Counted from the stretch's first letter, positions 1-11,610 are shown. The stretch: DNA of 64,000 bases from Cherax quadricarinatus (GCF_038502225.1 NC_091355.1:13599001-13663000); one strand, 5' to 3'. Program-made: numbers and translations. The notes: generated by a model not told the origin, from the sequence alone.

Positions 1-2085
1 ACTACACTATAATGCACTACACTACACTATACTACACTATACTACACTACACTATACTACACTATACTACACTATACTACACTACACTACACTACACTAT
101 ACTACACTATACTACACTATACACTATACTACACTACACTATACACTACACTACACTATACTACACTATACTACACTATACTACACTATACTACACTACA
201 CTATACTACACTATAATACACTACACTACACTATACTACACTATACTACACTACACTATACTACACTATACTACACTACACTACACTGTACTACACTATA
301 CTACACTATACTACATTATACTACACTGCACTATACTACACTATAATACACTACACTACACTATACTACACTATACTACACTACACTATACTACACTATA
401 CTACACTATACTACACTACACTACACTGTACTACACTATACTACACTATACTACACTACACTATACTGTACTACACTATACTACACTATACTACACTATA
501 CTACACTACACTATACTACACTATAATACACTACACTACACTATACTACACTATAATACACTATACTACACTACACTACACTGTACTACACTATACTACA
601 CTATACTACACTATACTACACTACACTATACTACACTATAATACACTACACTACACTATACTACACTATACTACACTACACTATACTACACTATACTACA
701 CTACACTACACTGTACTACACTATACTACACTATACTACACTATACTACACTACACTACACTGTACTACACTATACTACACTATACTACACTACACTACA
801 CTGTACTACACTATACTACACTACACTACACTATACTACACTATACTACACTACACTATACTACACTATACTACACTACACTGTACTACACTATACTACA
901 CTATACTACACTACACTACACTGTGCTACACTATACTACACTATACTACACTACACTACACTATACTACACTATACTACACTACACTATACTACACTATA
1001 CTACACTACACTACACTACACTACACTGTACTACACTATACTACACTATACTACACTACTCTACACTATACTACACTATACTACACTACACTATACTACA
1101 CTATACTACACTATAATACACTACACTACACTATATTACACTATACTACACAACACTATACTACACTATACACTATAATACACTACACTATACTACACTA
1201 CACTATATTACACTATACACTATATTACACTATACTACACTATACTACACTATAATACACTACACTACACTATACTACACTATACTACACTATAATACAC
1301 TACACTATACTACACTACACTATATTACACTGTACACTATATTACGCTATACTACACTACACTACACTATACTACACTATACTACACTATACTACACTAC
1401 ACTATACTACACTACACTACACTATACTACACTACACTATACTACACTATACTACACTATACTACACTACACTATACTACACTACACTATATTACACTGT
1501 ACACTATATTACATTATGCTACACTACACTATACTACACTACACTATACTACACTACACTATACTACACTACACTATACTACACTACACTATACTACACT
1601 ACACTATACTACACTACACTACACTATACTACGCTATACTACACTATACTACACTATACTACACTACACTACACTACACTATACTACACTATACTACACT
1701 ACACTATACTACACTACACTACACTACACTATACTACACTATACTACACTATACTACACTACACTATACTACACTATACTACACTACACTACACTACACT
1801 ATACTACACTACACTATACTACACTACACTATACTACACTACACTATACTATACTACACTATGCTATACTACACTATAGTACACTATACTACACTATACT
1901 ACACTACACTACACAACACTGTTCTACACTTCACTATAGTACACTACACTATACTACACTATGCTATACTACACTACACTATACTACACTACACTATACT
2001 ACACTACACTATACTACACTACACTATACTACACTACACTACATTATATTACACTACACTTCTTTATACTACACTACACTACAGA
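1..2085. repeat. 5/10-bp satellite (ACTAC/ACTAT), open at left edge
   Basis: About 2.1 kb made almost only of the pentamers ACTAC and ACTAT, most often alternating as a 10-bp dimer ACTACACTAT. Scattered variants carry CTGTA, ATAAT, ATATT or a lost base. It runs off the left edge of the window, so its true length is unknown, and it ends near 2085 where the sequence becomes non-repetitive. The long open frames inside it (peptides of repeated HYT/LYYT) are by-products of a motif with few stop codons. It is not the arthropod TTAGG telomere repeat. Confidence 0.97.
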
Positions 2086-2735
2086 GAAGAATACTGAAGA
2101 CAGTGTAACTGTAACAATGGTATATCACACTGAGCAGTAGATAATTAAGACTTATATAGTTATATAATGATATTATCTCTGCTTGACGACTGTATAATGA
2201 TCTTATATATATTTGTGACAAATCTATAATGATCGTAACAATGCGGCTACTACATATAAATTCTACATGGGAGACTTAAGTCTCGAGACACTCCCCAGAT
2301 AGGGAGCCAAGGCCGGGTCATCACTACTTGGAAAAGACCCGGGCCGGGAGAATACCGGCGAAAAAAAAAAAATCACAAGAAGTAGGTGGAGTCCTGTTGC
2401 TGGAAACGTCTTAGAGACGCTCATCTCACCCTCTGTCTCATTTACAGTGACTGGATCTATTGACAGCGTCTTTAAGACGTAAGTCTCACCCGCTGTCTCA
2501 TTTACAAGGGGATGGATCTCATGACAACGCGTCAATACTCTAGGCTTCAAAAGGCTTCTATATTCTCCGAATCAAATCAGTTGTCTGGTGGGACGGAGAC
2601 CGTCAATATCTTCCAATTATTTGCAAACAGACGCCAGGGGCGTTCAGTCCTTGAAGTTCAGACGCCAGAACCTGGTGACTTACGCAGGTGTCTGTCATCT
2701 AGAAAATTGTATACAATATCGAAAGGTTGATGAGT
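2086..2735. other. Non-coding interval with a 60-bp duplication and palindromes
   Basis: No convincing gene. A 60-bp unit is present twice in tandem (about 2401-2520). Each copy carries a palindromic core of the type CGTCTTTAAGACG followed by a stretch around CTGTCTCATTTACA. A related perfect 14-bp palindrome, GAGACTTAAGTCTC, lies at 2271-2284, and further GACG/CGTC mini-palindromes follow near 2590. This could be a piece of a dispersed element; I cannot name it. Short open frames here look like chance. Confidence 0.5.
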
Positions 2736-3057
2736 AAGACACATATGCAACAGTTGGGTATCTTTATTGTTGAAACGTTTCGCCTACACAGTAGGCTTCT
2801 TCAGTCAAATACAGAGGCAGCAGGGAAGTAAAGATGATGTAATCAGTCCCTCAGCCTGGAAAAGAGTACATCTCCGTGGAGCTGAACTCTTCTCCCGGCT
2901 GAGGGACTGACTATCTTAAATACTATTCTCTCCAAGGGTGATGGACTGATTACATCATCTTTACTTCCCTGCTACTCCTGCTGCTTCTGTTTGACTAAAG
3001 AAACCTACTGTGAAGGCGAAACATTTCAACAATAAAGATACCCAGCTGTTGCGTATG
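2736..3057. mobile_element. Foldback (long inverted repeat) element, family F1, near-complete copy
   Basis: The left part (about 2737-2853) reappears as its reverse complement at about 2945-3055. Paired blocks include the end with ATGCAACAGTTGGGTATC, the motif GAAACGTTTCGCC, the CACAGTAGG...TTCAGTC block, and the inner block around GATGATGTAATCAGTCC. The roughly 90-bp centre is not paired. There is no coding capacity, so this is a non-autonomous foldback or MITE-like element. Related pieces occur at 8139, 30305, 32395, 36243 and 59826. No transposase is visible in the window. Confidence 0.75.
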
Positions 3058-3062
3058 TAAAT

Positions 3063-3265
3063 CATACCTCGGGCGAGGTTAGAACCCGCGATCAGAGTCA
3101 TAAAACTCCAGACCGACGCGTTAGCCACTGGGCCAGCTAGCTACAAGATTCGCCTAACTAGGTATATTTATACACCATAGGAAGGTTAGCATAGGCACCA
3201 CTGTGACCACAAGCGCAAGTTTTTACAGACGAATCTCCCGCCAGCGTGGCCGTGACTTTGCTTAA
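3063..3265 (-). mobile_element. tRNA-derived SINE-like element (copy 1)
   Basis: On the minus strand the sequence contains a pol III A-box match TGGCCCAGTGG (3125-3135) and, about 40 bp further, a B-box-like GGGTTCTAACCTC (3075-3087), the spacing expected of a tRNA-related promoter. The part at 3153-3265 matches the second copy at 54455-54660, including the block around GGTGTATAAATATA and the GCTAACC block. The anticodon arm does not fold convincingly, so this is not called as a functional tRNA. Confidence 0.6.
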
Positions 3266-3405
3266 CCCAAATAGGTTTCTTGAATTCAACCTGATAATTA
3301 ACTCATATCATTATAGATGTGTATTCACAAATTAATTTGTCCAGTTCTTCGGAAACAAATGATTTTTTGCTTTAAATTATTATAATTGTTTTGCGGGAAT
3401 TTTTG
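3266..3405. other. Short AT-rich spacer
   Basis: Nothing recognisable between the SINE-like element and the GT microsatellite. Confidence 0.5.
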
Positions 3406-3410
3406 CTGTG

Positions 3411-3495
<85 letters not shown>

Positions 3496-3497
3496 GG
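3406..3497. repeat. (GT)n microsatellite
   Basis: About 90 bp of TG dinucleotides with a few GC and GG interruptions at the ends. Open frames of alternating Cys/Val or Thr/His across it are artefacts. Confidence 0.97.
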
Positions 3498-3581
3498 TAG
3501 TGTGTTGGATCATGACAGCCTGTGACAGCTGGCTGCCCTTTCAGCTTGATGTTCGAAACATGGACTCAACGATCACTACGG

Positions 3582-3582
<1 letters not shown>

Positions 3583-3669
<87 letters not shown>

Positions 3670-3682
3670 ACACACACACACA
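3583..3682. repeat. (CA)n microsatellite
   Basis: About 100 bp of CA dinucleotides with rare substitutions (CG, TA, GA). It lies only 85 bp after the (GT)n run, so the two form an inverted pair able to fold back. Confidence 0.97.
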
Positions 3683-3814
3683 ATCATAGAGCAGATCACA
3701 GGTAATCTGGTCACCGACACCTTCGCTTCGTTGTACGTTACAATTTGCTTCCATTACCCACCTGACGAGGGTTTCCAGCCTGTGTTCCAGGAGAGTTATA
3801 ACACCACATCTGCC

Positions 3815-4128
3815 AGCACCTTCATAGCCACTCCCTCCCCCTCCTTCCTTGCCACCTCCCTCTCCCTCCTTCATGGCCACTTCTCTCTTCCTCCTTCATG
3901 GCTACCTCCCTCTCCCTCCTTCATGGCTACCTCCCTCTGCCACCTTCATGGCTTCCTCCCTCTCCCTCCTTCATGGCCACCTCCCTCTCTCTCCTTCATA
4001 GCCACCTTCCTCTCTCTCCTTCATGGCCACCTCCCTCTCCTTCATGGCCACTTCTCTCTTCCTCCTTCATGGCTACGTCCCTCTCCCTCCTTCATGGCTA
4101 CCTCCCCCTCCCTCCTTCATGGGACTTT
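3815..4128. repeat. 24-bp minisatellite, about 13 copies
   Basis: Imperfect tandem units built on CTCCTTCATGGC and CACCTCCCTCTC (24 bp). Because 24 is a multiple of 3, long open frames persist (recurrent SLLHG / PPSW peptides). The variable spacing and lack of any gene context argue against coding. Confidence 0.88.
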
Positions 4129-4342
4129 CTCATCCTGACTTGATTAGGCTTCAGTAATTCTGGCTACCTTACAATGGAAATCACAGGTGTCTGCATCGTC
4201 ATAGAATTGACTTTAGCCGGGTGATGGCTCCATGTCTGGCCACTTCTACTGACTTTTGTCTCTGGTGTTGTGGGTGTCCCAAGTTTTACTGATTTGTCGA
4301 CCACTGTCGCTAGATAGATTACGTTGAATAAATACGTTGGTT

Positions 4343-4349
<7 letters not shown>
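4129..4349. other. Unannotated spacer
   Basis: No gene, RNA or repeat recognised. Confidence 0.45.

Positions 4350-4417
<68 letters not shown>
4350..4417. repeat. (AG)n microsatellite
   Basis: Uninterrupted GA dinucleotides for about 68 bp. Confidence 0.97.
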
Positions 4418-4422
<5 letters not shown>

Positions 4423-4516
4423 TGAGGAGAGAAGAGAATTTATGTTAAGAGTAGGTGATGAACAAACAAACATGGATTGAACTGACTGACTGACTGACTG
4501 GTTATTACTAATACTA

Positions 4517-4770
4517 CCCCAGTATCACCATCACTACCACCACCACCAAATCATTACCACTAACACCACTACCACTACAAACACAACCACCACCCCCACA
4601 ACCACCCCCACCCCCACCACCACCCCCACCACCACCATAACTATACCGCTATCATAACCACCATCACCACAGCAGTGACTACCACTACCCCAACTACCAG
4701 CATTACCACGACAGCTACAAAGACTACCACCACGACCACTAACACCACTATCATTACTTTCACTAAGCCA
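4517..4770. repeat. ACC/ACT-rich imperfect trinucleotide tract
   Basis: Degenerate runs of CAC, ACC and ACT triplets with no fixed period. They give poly-Thr or poly-Val open frames on the two strands. Preceded by a short (GACT)n at about 4482-4500. Confidence 0.8.
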
Positions 4771-4975
4771 TACGTCCATAATGGTGCCAGCAAAGTCTCT
4801 ACTAAGCTTGACAGTAGAAATGACACGAATTTTAGATGCAAGAACTCTTCCTGTTTTTAGTCGCCCTTGACAAGTAAGATTTCCTACGGCACGTCCTATG
4901 TTATACTTGCATCCATGAAGAACATTGAGCTACTAACTGTAACACACCTCATACCAGCCCAAAGAACGACGCTAA

Positions 4976-5245
4976 TCATCATAATATAAGAATTGAGGAC
5001 CACTGCAGCAGGCCCACTGGCCCATACAAGGCAGGTCCTTATCAAAACCACCCAATCCCACCCACTTATTTGTCCACCCTTTTCCCAAAGCTACCCAAGA
5101 ATTCATTGAAAGCACTTTCTAGATAGGCCTCGGTCAGATAACTGAAAGCTCCAGTGGTGGGTCATCACATGACTGAGCTCCGCATCAAGAAACACTTGTT
5201 CTGTTTCCTGACGAATCTTACCTAAATTAAGGTGTAACGCGGGTA
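4976..5245 (-). mobile_element. LINE-C (CR1-like) 3'-end fragment
   Basis: The region after 4985 (CTGCAGCAGGCC, TGGCCCATAC, GGCAGGTCC) resembles the 3' untranslated part of the better LINE-C copy at 48182-49135. Near 5200-5235 the minus strand resembles the coding end, where the block corresponding to RFRKD is read. It is heavily diverged and contains only the last part of the element. Confidence 0.55.
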
Positions 5246-5425
5246 CCACAAGTTTTGCGGCACAGCGCAGCACAGATCTTAGTGAACCGAAGTATTCGAG
5301 AAACTCTCACTCACCAGATGGACCTGTTTATGACTCAAAAATGGACAAGTAATACTTATACTACGGTAGGAGCATCAAAGGGAATCAATCACAGAATTTG
5401 GGATTGAGACTGCCGCACATACCAG

Positions 5426-6490
5426 TATACCTGGAGAATACCTGGAGAGGGTTTCGGGGGTCACCGCCCCCGCGTCCCGGTCTGTGACCAGGTCTCGTGG
5501 TGGATCAGGGCCTGATCAACCAAGGTGTTACTGCTGGCTGCACGCAAACCAACGTATGAACCACAGCCCAGCTGGTCAGGTACCTGTCCAGTGCCTTCTT
5601 GAAGAAAGCCAGGGGTCTATTGGTAATTCCCCTAATGTATGCTGGAAGGCAGTCAAACAATCTTGGGCCCCTGACACTTATTGTGTTGTCTCTCAGTATA
5701 CTCGTGGTGCCCCTGCTTTTCATTGGGAGAATGTTGCACCGCCTACCGAGTCTTTTGCTTTCATAAAAGTACTTTTCGTGTGCAAATTTGGTACTAATCC
5801 ATCTAGGATTTTCCAAGTATATATTATCATGTACCTTTCTCACCTGAGTGCCAGAGAATACAAATCAAGGGACTTCAACCGTTCCCTATAGTTTAGGTGT
5901 TTTATCGTACTTGTATGTGCCGCGAAGGTTCTCTGTACATTCTCCAGGTCAGCATTTTCGCCTGCCTTGAGAGGTGCAATACAGCAATATAGGCTGGAAT
6001 ATTGCGCAATACAGCAATATTCCAGCATAGAGAGAACAAGCGATTTGAAGAAAATCATGTGGGCTTGGCATCCCTAGTTTTGAAGGGTCTCATTATTCAT
6101 CCTATCATTTTTCCAGCAGATGCGGTAGAGATATTGTTGTGGTCTTTGAAAGTGAGATCCTCGGACATTATCACTCTCAGCTCCTTCACATTAGTTTTTC
6201 GCTCTCTATTGTGTGGTTGGAATTTGTTTTATACTCCGATATAGTTTTAATTTCCCCAAGTTTTCCATATATGAGTAATTGAAATTTCTCTTCATTGAAC
6301 TTTATATTGTTTTCTGCGGCTCATTTAAAGATTTGGCTGATGTCCGCCTGGAGTCTTGCAGTGTCTTCGATGGAGGACACTGTCATGCAAATTCGGGTGT
6401 TATCCGAAAAGGAAGACACGGTGCTGTGATTTACATCCCTGTAAGTGTCAAGAGAACCTCTGCAAGAACCACTGAAGTACGTAGTTAATC
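5426..6490 (-). mobile_element. LINE-B fragment with degenerate reverse transcriptase (broken)
   Basis: On the minus strand, in order: a reverse-transcriptase motif-4-like SGSCRGSL and a motif-5 remnant SSFSDNTRI (families normally read FADDT here, so the catalytic Asp pair is altered) near 6395-6470. Then ARLQADISQIFK and NNIKFNEEKFQLL near 6270-6350, LENVQRTF near 5950, and the conserved tail LRDNTISVRGPRLFDCLPA (near 5650-5700), ITNRPLAFFKKALDRYL. Frames are interrupted by stops and frameshifts, with an extra internal duplication around 5965-6025. The element ends at its minus-strand 3' end with the characteristic repeated CTCCAGGTAT motif near 5430. It belongs to the jockey/CR1 group of non-LTR retrotransposons, is not functional, and is truncated at its 5' end. 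Confidence 0.8.
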
Positions 6491-6542
6491 TATTTATCAT
6501 TTTTGAAGCTTTGAATGATGATATATTTACGGACAGACTTGA

Positions 6543-6697
6543 TTTAGAAAGACACGTAAGAAACACTAAGACATATTTATTAGAAAACGTTTCGGTTCTG
6601 GGACCTTGATCACTTCTGTGATCAAGGTCCCAGGACCGAAACGTTTTCTAATGTTTTCTAATAAATGTACTAGTGTTTGCTTACGTGTCTTTCTAAA
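6543..6697. mobile_element. 155-bp foldback element (family F2)
   Basis: Almost the whole segment is one inverted repeat. The outer arms read TTTAGAAAGACACGTAAG and its complement. The inner arms contain GAAAACGTTTCGG and GGACCTTGATCAC, closing on a 4-nt loop at about 6614. The right arm has a 10-bp insertion that duplicates TGTTTTCTAA. There is no coding capacity. It sits directly upstream of the LINE-B fragment. Confidence 0.8.
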
Positions 6698-6778
6698 GTA
6701 ACTTGTCGGTATGTATTACCAAGGTTTAAACCATACAGACACACTTGATCGCTAAGAGTCAGATGACGCTAACGAAGC

Positions 6779-6965
6779 TGTCATCACAACACGACTACCA
6801 CCAACAATAATACGATGCCCTGGCCACTATCAACACCACAACAGTTACCACGACCACAATCTCAACCACCACCACCATCACTACCTCCATCACCTACCAC
6901 TATCCCCACCATTACAACCACAACTCAACACTACCACATCTACCACCACTAATTCTTCCACCACC
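6779..6965. repeat. ACC/ACA-rich degenerate tract
   Basis: Low-complexity CAC/ACC-rich sequence similar in composition to 4517-4770. Confidence 0.7.
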
Positions 6966-7470
6966 CCCCGTTGCCTCATATAAACACTCGCGGATGTAGA
7001 GTGTTCTGCACCTACGTGGATATCTCACCATTTTATGGCACAAAGCGACTTACAATTTCGCGATTTAGTGGTGTGGAGCACTGACCTTCCTAGCGTATAA
7101 TTACCGCCAGTAGCTCTCACTCACGGCGATTTTCGCCTCCTTTCCCGGCTTCTAATTCATTCGCGGTTTGCGATAATTGAATCCGAGGATCGCGTACTAC
7201 AGGAGAAATTTTCAGGTCACCCCCAGAAACTTTAAGATGAAAGGTCTGAACTATGTGGAAAAAATACTTAATAAGAAGGAGAGAAATATACGTAACCGGG
7301 ACTTTATTTTACGACCATCAGTCCAGCGTTTAGTGGAGCAGATCAGAGGTCAGCCCGCCTGTGCTGCGGGGGTAGTTTATATGGTAACTTTCCTCTGTTC
7401 TGTCTGCTGAAGAGGGTCTCAGAGGTTGACATATACAGTCCTGTTTTCATTTCTTGTTATGCTTATGGCT
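6966..7470. other. Unannotated interval
   Basis: Contains a 77-codon plus-strand open frame at 7177-7410 (basic, rich in Arg/Asn/Lys) with no recognisable domain, splice context or neighbour support. I see no reliable gene. Confidence 0.4.
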
Positions 7471-7602
7471 GTGTCACTGTTGACTATGTCACTGATGACT
7501 TTGTCACTGTGGGCTGTCACTGTTGACTGTGTCACTGTTAACTATATCACTGTTGACTGTATCACTGTTGACCATGTCACTGTTAACCGTGTCACTGTGT
7601 GG
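7471..7602. repeat. 15-bp minisatellite (GTCACTGTTGACTAT type)
   Basis: About eight imperfect 15-bp units. As 15 is a multiple of 3, the plus-strand frame 7426-7635 stays open and encodes a hydrophobic N-terminal stretch followed by VTVD/VTVN repeats. It is probably non-coding. Confidence 0.85.
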
Positions 7603-8138
7603 GTACAAAGACACAATATACAAAATAAGCTTTAACTGAGACTGTGCTTTTACTCAGGCTTAAAAGCATTTTCAAGTCATACAGAGGATATTTTACACAC
7701 TTGTACTCTCATGGAGTGTGGCGCACGAACTGAGGCGCTGATTACATGAGTACCAGAGTACTGTAGTCGTCTTACTGGTCCACAATTTATTATGTAAGAT
7801 AAAGTGTACTAAGTTTTTTTTTTTCCAAAACTGAAAGTTCCCTGGTTCTGCTCGGTGGTATCTGTTACGCCTTTACTCGCTGATCCCAGGCACCGTCTTC
7901 TCGATGTGCAGTCTTCTTTAATCTTAAGTCTGGTATCTGTTAATGCCATAAGGTATGCCTATTTAGCCTGATGTATGACGCATATCTAGGCTGTGTTTGA
8001 GACCCTCATACACGCTGGTGTTCCCGAATTCTGGTGTCTATGTTCCGTAGCATATCGTCGCCAGTGAAGCTGAGAGCTGTGTCTAAGCTCAACATCATCT
8101 GTAAAGCTCAATACCACCTGGGTTGATAAATTAAACAC
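7603..8138. other. Unannotated interval
   Basis: No gene, RNA or repeat family recognised. Confidence 0.4.
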
Positions 8139-8290
8139 TTGTGCAACATCTGGGTATGTTCTAGAAGCACTTCGCCAGCCAGTGGCTTCTTCAGTACAAA
8201 GCAGAGAACGATGGAAGATTTGGAGGAGTTTAAGGTAATCAGCCCCTCAGCCTGGAGTCGATGTCTTCAGTCCATCAATCTTGATAAAAA
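8139..8290. mobile_element. Half copy of foldback family F1
   Basis: Matches the left arm of the element at 2736. In order it shows GTGCAACATCTGGGTAT, an altered CTTCGCC block, GTGGCTTCTTCAGT, GTAATCAGCCCCTCAGCCTGGA and CAGTCCATCAA. The right arm is absent. Confidence 0.6.
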
Positions 8291-8344
8291 AAACAGAGTC
8301 TCATTGGTCAACTTTTTTTTTCTAAAACCATTTATAAAAGAAAA

Positions 8345-8440
8345 ATCACTTGAGTGGTCAGGCTCATTGTTAGTGCACTAACGCGGAAGTTTCAAGACTC
8401 CCCTGACGTGAGTTCGAGTCCCACCCGCTCTGTGATTAAA
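8345..8440 (+). mobile_element. Possible tRNA-derived SINE head
   Basis: A strong B-box-like GAGTTCGAGTCCC lies near 8410, with a weak A-box-like region about 45 bp upstream and a following CACCCGCTCTGTG. It does not fold as an intact tRNA and no terminator run is obvious. Confidence 0.35.
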
Positions 8441-8591
8441 TTGCAGTATTTGTTGGAAGTACCGATAGACAACTATTGTGTTTGAATGAAAGGAACTGAG
8501 TTATACATGCAAGTAACATGTTAAAAGCTGATAAACCACAAACTCATCAGTCATGTTCCATGAAGCATGATGTAATGAAATCCTGCGGTGT

Positions 8592-8593
<2 letters not shown>

Positions 8594-8679
<86 letters not shown>
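8594..8679. repeat. (TA)n microsatellite
   Basis: About 86 bp of perfect TA dinucleotides. Confidence 0.98.
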
Positions 8680-8684
<5 letters not shown>

Positions 8685-9302
8685 GGTAAATAGAGTTAAA
8701 CGTGGTTAATGGGTGAAAAGATTCATGAGATTGGTCAAAGTTGTGACTCAGTGAAGCAGCAGCAACAGTTCATGAGCGGCTTCGAAACTGGAGAACTGGA
8801 ACTTCAAGGACTTCAGCGAGCGTGGTGGTTCGTAGCAGGCTCATCACACCCCAATACTCTACAATAAGAAGGTTATATATACCGAGAATTGTTTTACTGT
8901 GTATGTATACTTGTAGTTAGACTGAATTCTGACTCTAGTGATCACAGCACCGTTGACTGGTGATATACGGGTGACATACAGCCTTAATGGCACTTGTGTA
9001 GTCGATAGACATTAATCCTAATAAACCAAACCAACTAATTAACAATAAAGGATTTAACTCCTTCAATAGTGAATAAGTGTGTATTAACACTTAATATAGT
9101 ACTGTGTGCATATACTCGTGCCTAGTTATGGGTGTACGTAATGTGTTGACGAGGCGTGTGGGTGAAGTGTTGCAACGATCGGGGTACCTAAGTCATTTTC
9201 TTTAAGAGTAATATAGGAAAGTGGCATCAAGTGGTACTGGCTAGAAAAAAAAAGGTATGTGTTTGTAACAAGTGTTTGTTTTTGTGGTATTCATGGAGAC
9301 CG
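8680..9302. other. Unannotated AT-rich interval
   Basis: No gene or family recognised. Confidence 0.4.
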
Positions 9303-9388
9303 CAAAAGTGTTGACGATTGAAAAGTGTTGACGATTGAAAAGTGTTGACGATTGAAAAGTGTTGACGATTGAAAAGTGTTGACGATAG
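9303..9388. repeat. 17-bp minisatellite A, 5 copies
   Basis: Five near-identical head-to-tail units of AAAAGTGTTGACGATTG (17 bp). The last copy has GATAG in place of GATTG. Confidence 0.95.
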
Positions 9389-9406
9389 GTATTTGCTGAT
9401 GAAACT

Positions 9407-9612
9407 TGACACCAGCACCACCTGGGCTCCAGCACCACCTGGACTCCAGCACCACCTGGACTCCAGCATCTCCTGGACTCCAGCATCTCCTGGACTCCAG
9501 CACCACCTGGACTCCAGCATCTCCTGGACTCCAGCATCTCCTGGACTCCAGCATCTCCTGGACTCCAGCACCACCTGGACTGCAGCACCACCTGGACTGC
9601 AGCACCACCTGG
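9407..9612. repeat. 17-bp minisatellite B, about 12 copies
   Basis: Units of ACTCCAGCACCACCTGG (17 bp) alternating with a variant in which CACCACC is replaced by CATCTCC. All frames stay largely open on both strands, giving five overlapping open frames that are artefacts of the repeat. Confidence 0.95.
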
Positions 9613-10339
9613 CTACGCCAGTCATCTTCTACCATCATGGGAAGGTGAGAATTACTTATCACACAAGTAAACAGTCGTTAAAATTTTTTAAAATATATTC
9701 TGAAATATTTGTATGAAGTGCAGGCTGGAGGGTATAACTGGGATACCTCTTAAAGGTACATTCTGAAGGGTATAACCGGGGGTACTTGTATGTGGTATAA
9801 GCTGAATGGTATAATTGCAGCTGGCACACTTATATTAATCAATATAATTGTTTACCTTCCAGATAAGTGAAAGTTAACAGCTCGTCAAGTGACAGCTAAG
9901 TCACCATCAGTAAGGTAAGTAAATATGTCACACAAGTTGTCCTTGAGGTTTCCCGAATTAAGGAAAATCTACGTATCATTTAGTTCGTATACGAACATCA
10001 AGTCGTCTGGATCCCAGACTTTTCCTCCGAGTAAATTTCCACATCGAGGATTCCATACCATTACCTCGGTCAGTCTTAGTTATTGAGTATGATTTTCATC
10101 CTTGAGGAAATATAATGAACTTCTTTACTCTAAATGGAGGAGGACATCAAGGTCCTCCTCCAGTGAATTGAGATTAACTTTCTGTAGTGTACCTGTGTGC
10201 CTTAGAAGGTCACTATTGTTAATGGAGTGTACCTGTGTGTCTTTAATGGAGTGTGTTGGGTTAGTTTTCCCAACATTTAATTTCGAAATGATACGGTAAA
10301 ATTTTGCATCAAATAACTAGAGTATTCCTCCTCCCAGAG
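9613..10339. other. Unannotated interval
   Basis: No reliable gene. Between 9720 and 9830 a loose repetition of GGGTATAAC / GGTATAA motifs is visible, too degenerate to define a unit. Confidence 0.4.
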
Positions 10340-10483
10340 AGTACCTTGATGCTGGTGAGTGGTTCTTGATCCAAGGAATTATACTTACCCCCCTCCTTTC
10401 CTTGGACTGTATCTCGATGCCTCCCACGCATCGAAATCGGAAGAAGTGCTAAACCCTTACGGGTTTAGCACTTCTTCCGATTA
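10340..10483. mobile_element. Dispersed element ending in a 22-bp perfect hairpin
   Basis: The hairpin arms at 10435-10456 and 10461-10482 are perfect complements (core GGAAGAAGTGCTAAACCC) with a 4-nt loop. The upstream part (TTGATCCAAGGAATT, CCTCCTTTCCTTGG) resembles pieces at 39083-39170 and 60310-60440, which also carry a TTTA(G)CGCTTC block, so this is probably a dispersed non-autonomous family. Confidence 0.55.
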
Positions 10484-11600
10484 AAATATTCTGATCAGAA
10501 TAAATTTTTAATGACTGATGAATGTCATCAAATAGATGAAACATGTTTAGAATTTAGGCTGTGTAAGTGCAAATTTTTTTCGTTGGATTCAGTACAACAA
10601 CTAGAGATTGCATTTACTGGTCGGCTTCAAACTTTTTGTGTTGATACTATTTCCTCCCCGCAAAGAAACATTCCTCTTGATTTCAGGTTTTGTTTTATTG
10701 GGCCGGTTTTATTAATTAAACTAGTTTTTGTGAAATAACCATTAAGTTTTAATGTCAAACCTTACACCAGTATCATCAAATCTTAATAACACTCGTGTTG
10801 AAGAATGTCTCTTCTGATCAGAAATAAGTCAGGTTTTAACTTCATTAGGTTATCTTAAGTTAAATTTGTATACTTTAATGTGTACATAACATCTGTGTCC
10901 TCCCAAGACTATTGTAAAAATTTAAATATTCAGTTAAACCTAAATAACAATTACTTGCTTAATTATTCCTTAAGCTCTGTTAACTCTTACTTAGGAAACG
11001 GATTTATTTTATTTTGGTATATGCAACTCTCAATTTCCCTTTGTATGGAAAAAATGGAAAAATTAAGTGTTTCTTGCGGTGGCTTCGACCTTTCTGATAC
11101 CTTGAGAATGCAGCTTCCGAGCAGCATCAAACTTTATGTGCTGGTGTATTTTGGAAAATTGGTCTCTGAGATAACATGAGGATGTCTCTTCAGTTTAGCT
11201 TCCAAGCTGGTGTTACGTAGCGGAAAATTAGAATTAGGACTGGGCTGTGTATGTCCTAATTTGTCATATTTATTGAAGAAGTTTGGATGCTAGCTTCCGT
11301 GCGGTAACTTTGAATACCCTTTATGATTCGCTTCTAATCTTCAACGTTAATATTTACCTGCATTACAAATCTATGCCGCACTCTACACTGTTCTTATTAC
11401 GTACATTGTCTAAGAAACTGCGGTTATGAAATGCGGGAATATCTTTCTCGGTACATACTCAAATTTGTACACTGGGCACAAATTTGCACACTTATGCTAT
11501 TAAACAGATTTAAATAATTTTCAGCAGAGTGGCAGGTGTAGCCCAGAGTGTGTTGTTGACATATTCTGTACCAGGAGCTGTTGCTGCTACCACCGCACCT
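10484..11600. other. Unannotated AT-rich interval
   Basis: About 1.1 kb with only short open frames (the longest about 100 codons at 10880-11179), AT-rich codons and no recognisable domain. I see nothing I can support. Confidence 0.4.
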
Positions 11601-11610
11601 GATGCTTACC

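Noticed and set aside
1..2085. Telomeric repeat at a contig end
   Set aside because: The pentamers are ACTAC/ACTAT, not TTAGG or TTAGGG, and lack G-rich strand asymmetry.
3386..4143. 250-codon plus-strand frame with Ser/Leu/Pro repeats
   Set aside because: A composite of (GT)n, (CA)n and the 24-bp minisatellite.
5484..5891. 135-codon plus-strand frame
   Set aside because: Antisense shadow of the LINE-B fragment, whose minus-strand peptides match the other LINE-B copies.
7177..7410. 77-codon plus-strand frame as a coding exon
   Set aside because: Basic peptide without a domain; no convincing acceptor or donor at the edges, and no neighbouring exon in phase.
9227..9716. Five overlapping open frames of 80-132 codons
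   Set aside because: All run over the 17-bp minisatellites, whose units lack stops in most frames.
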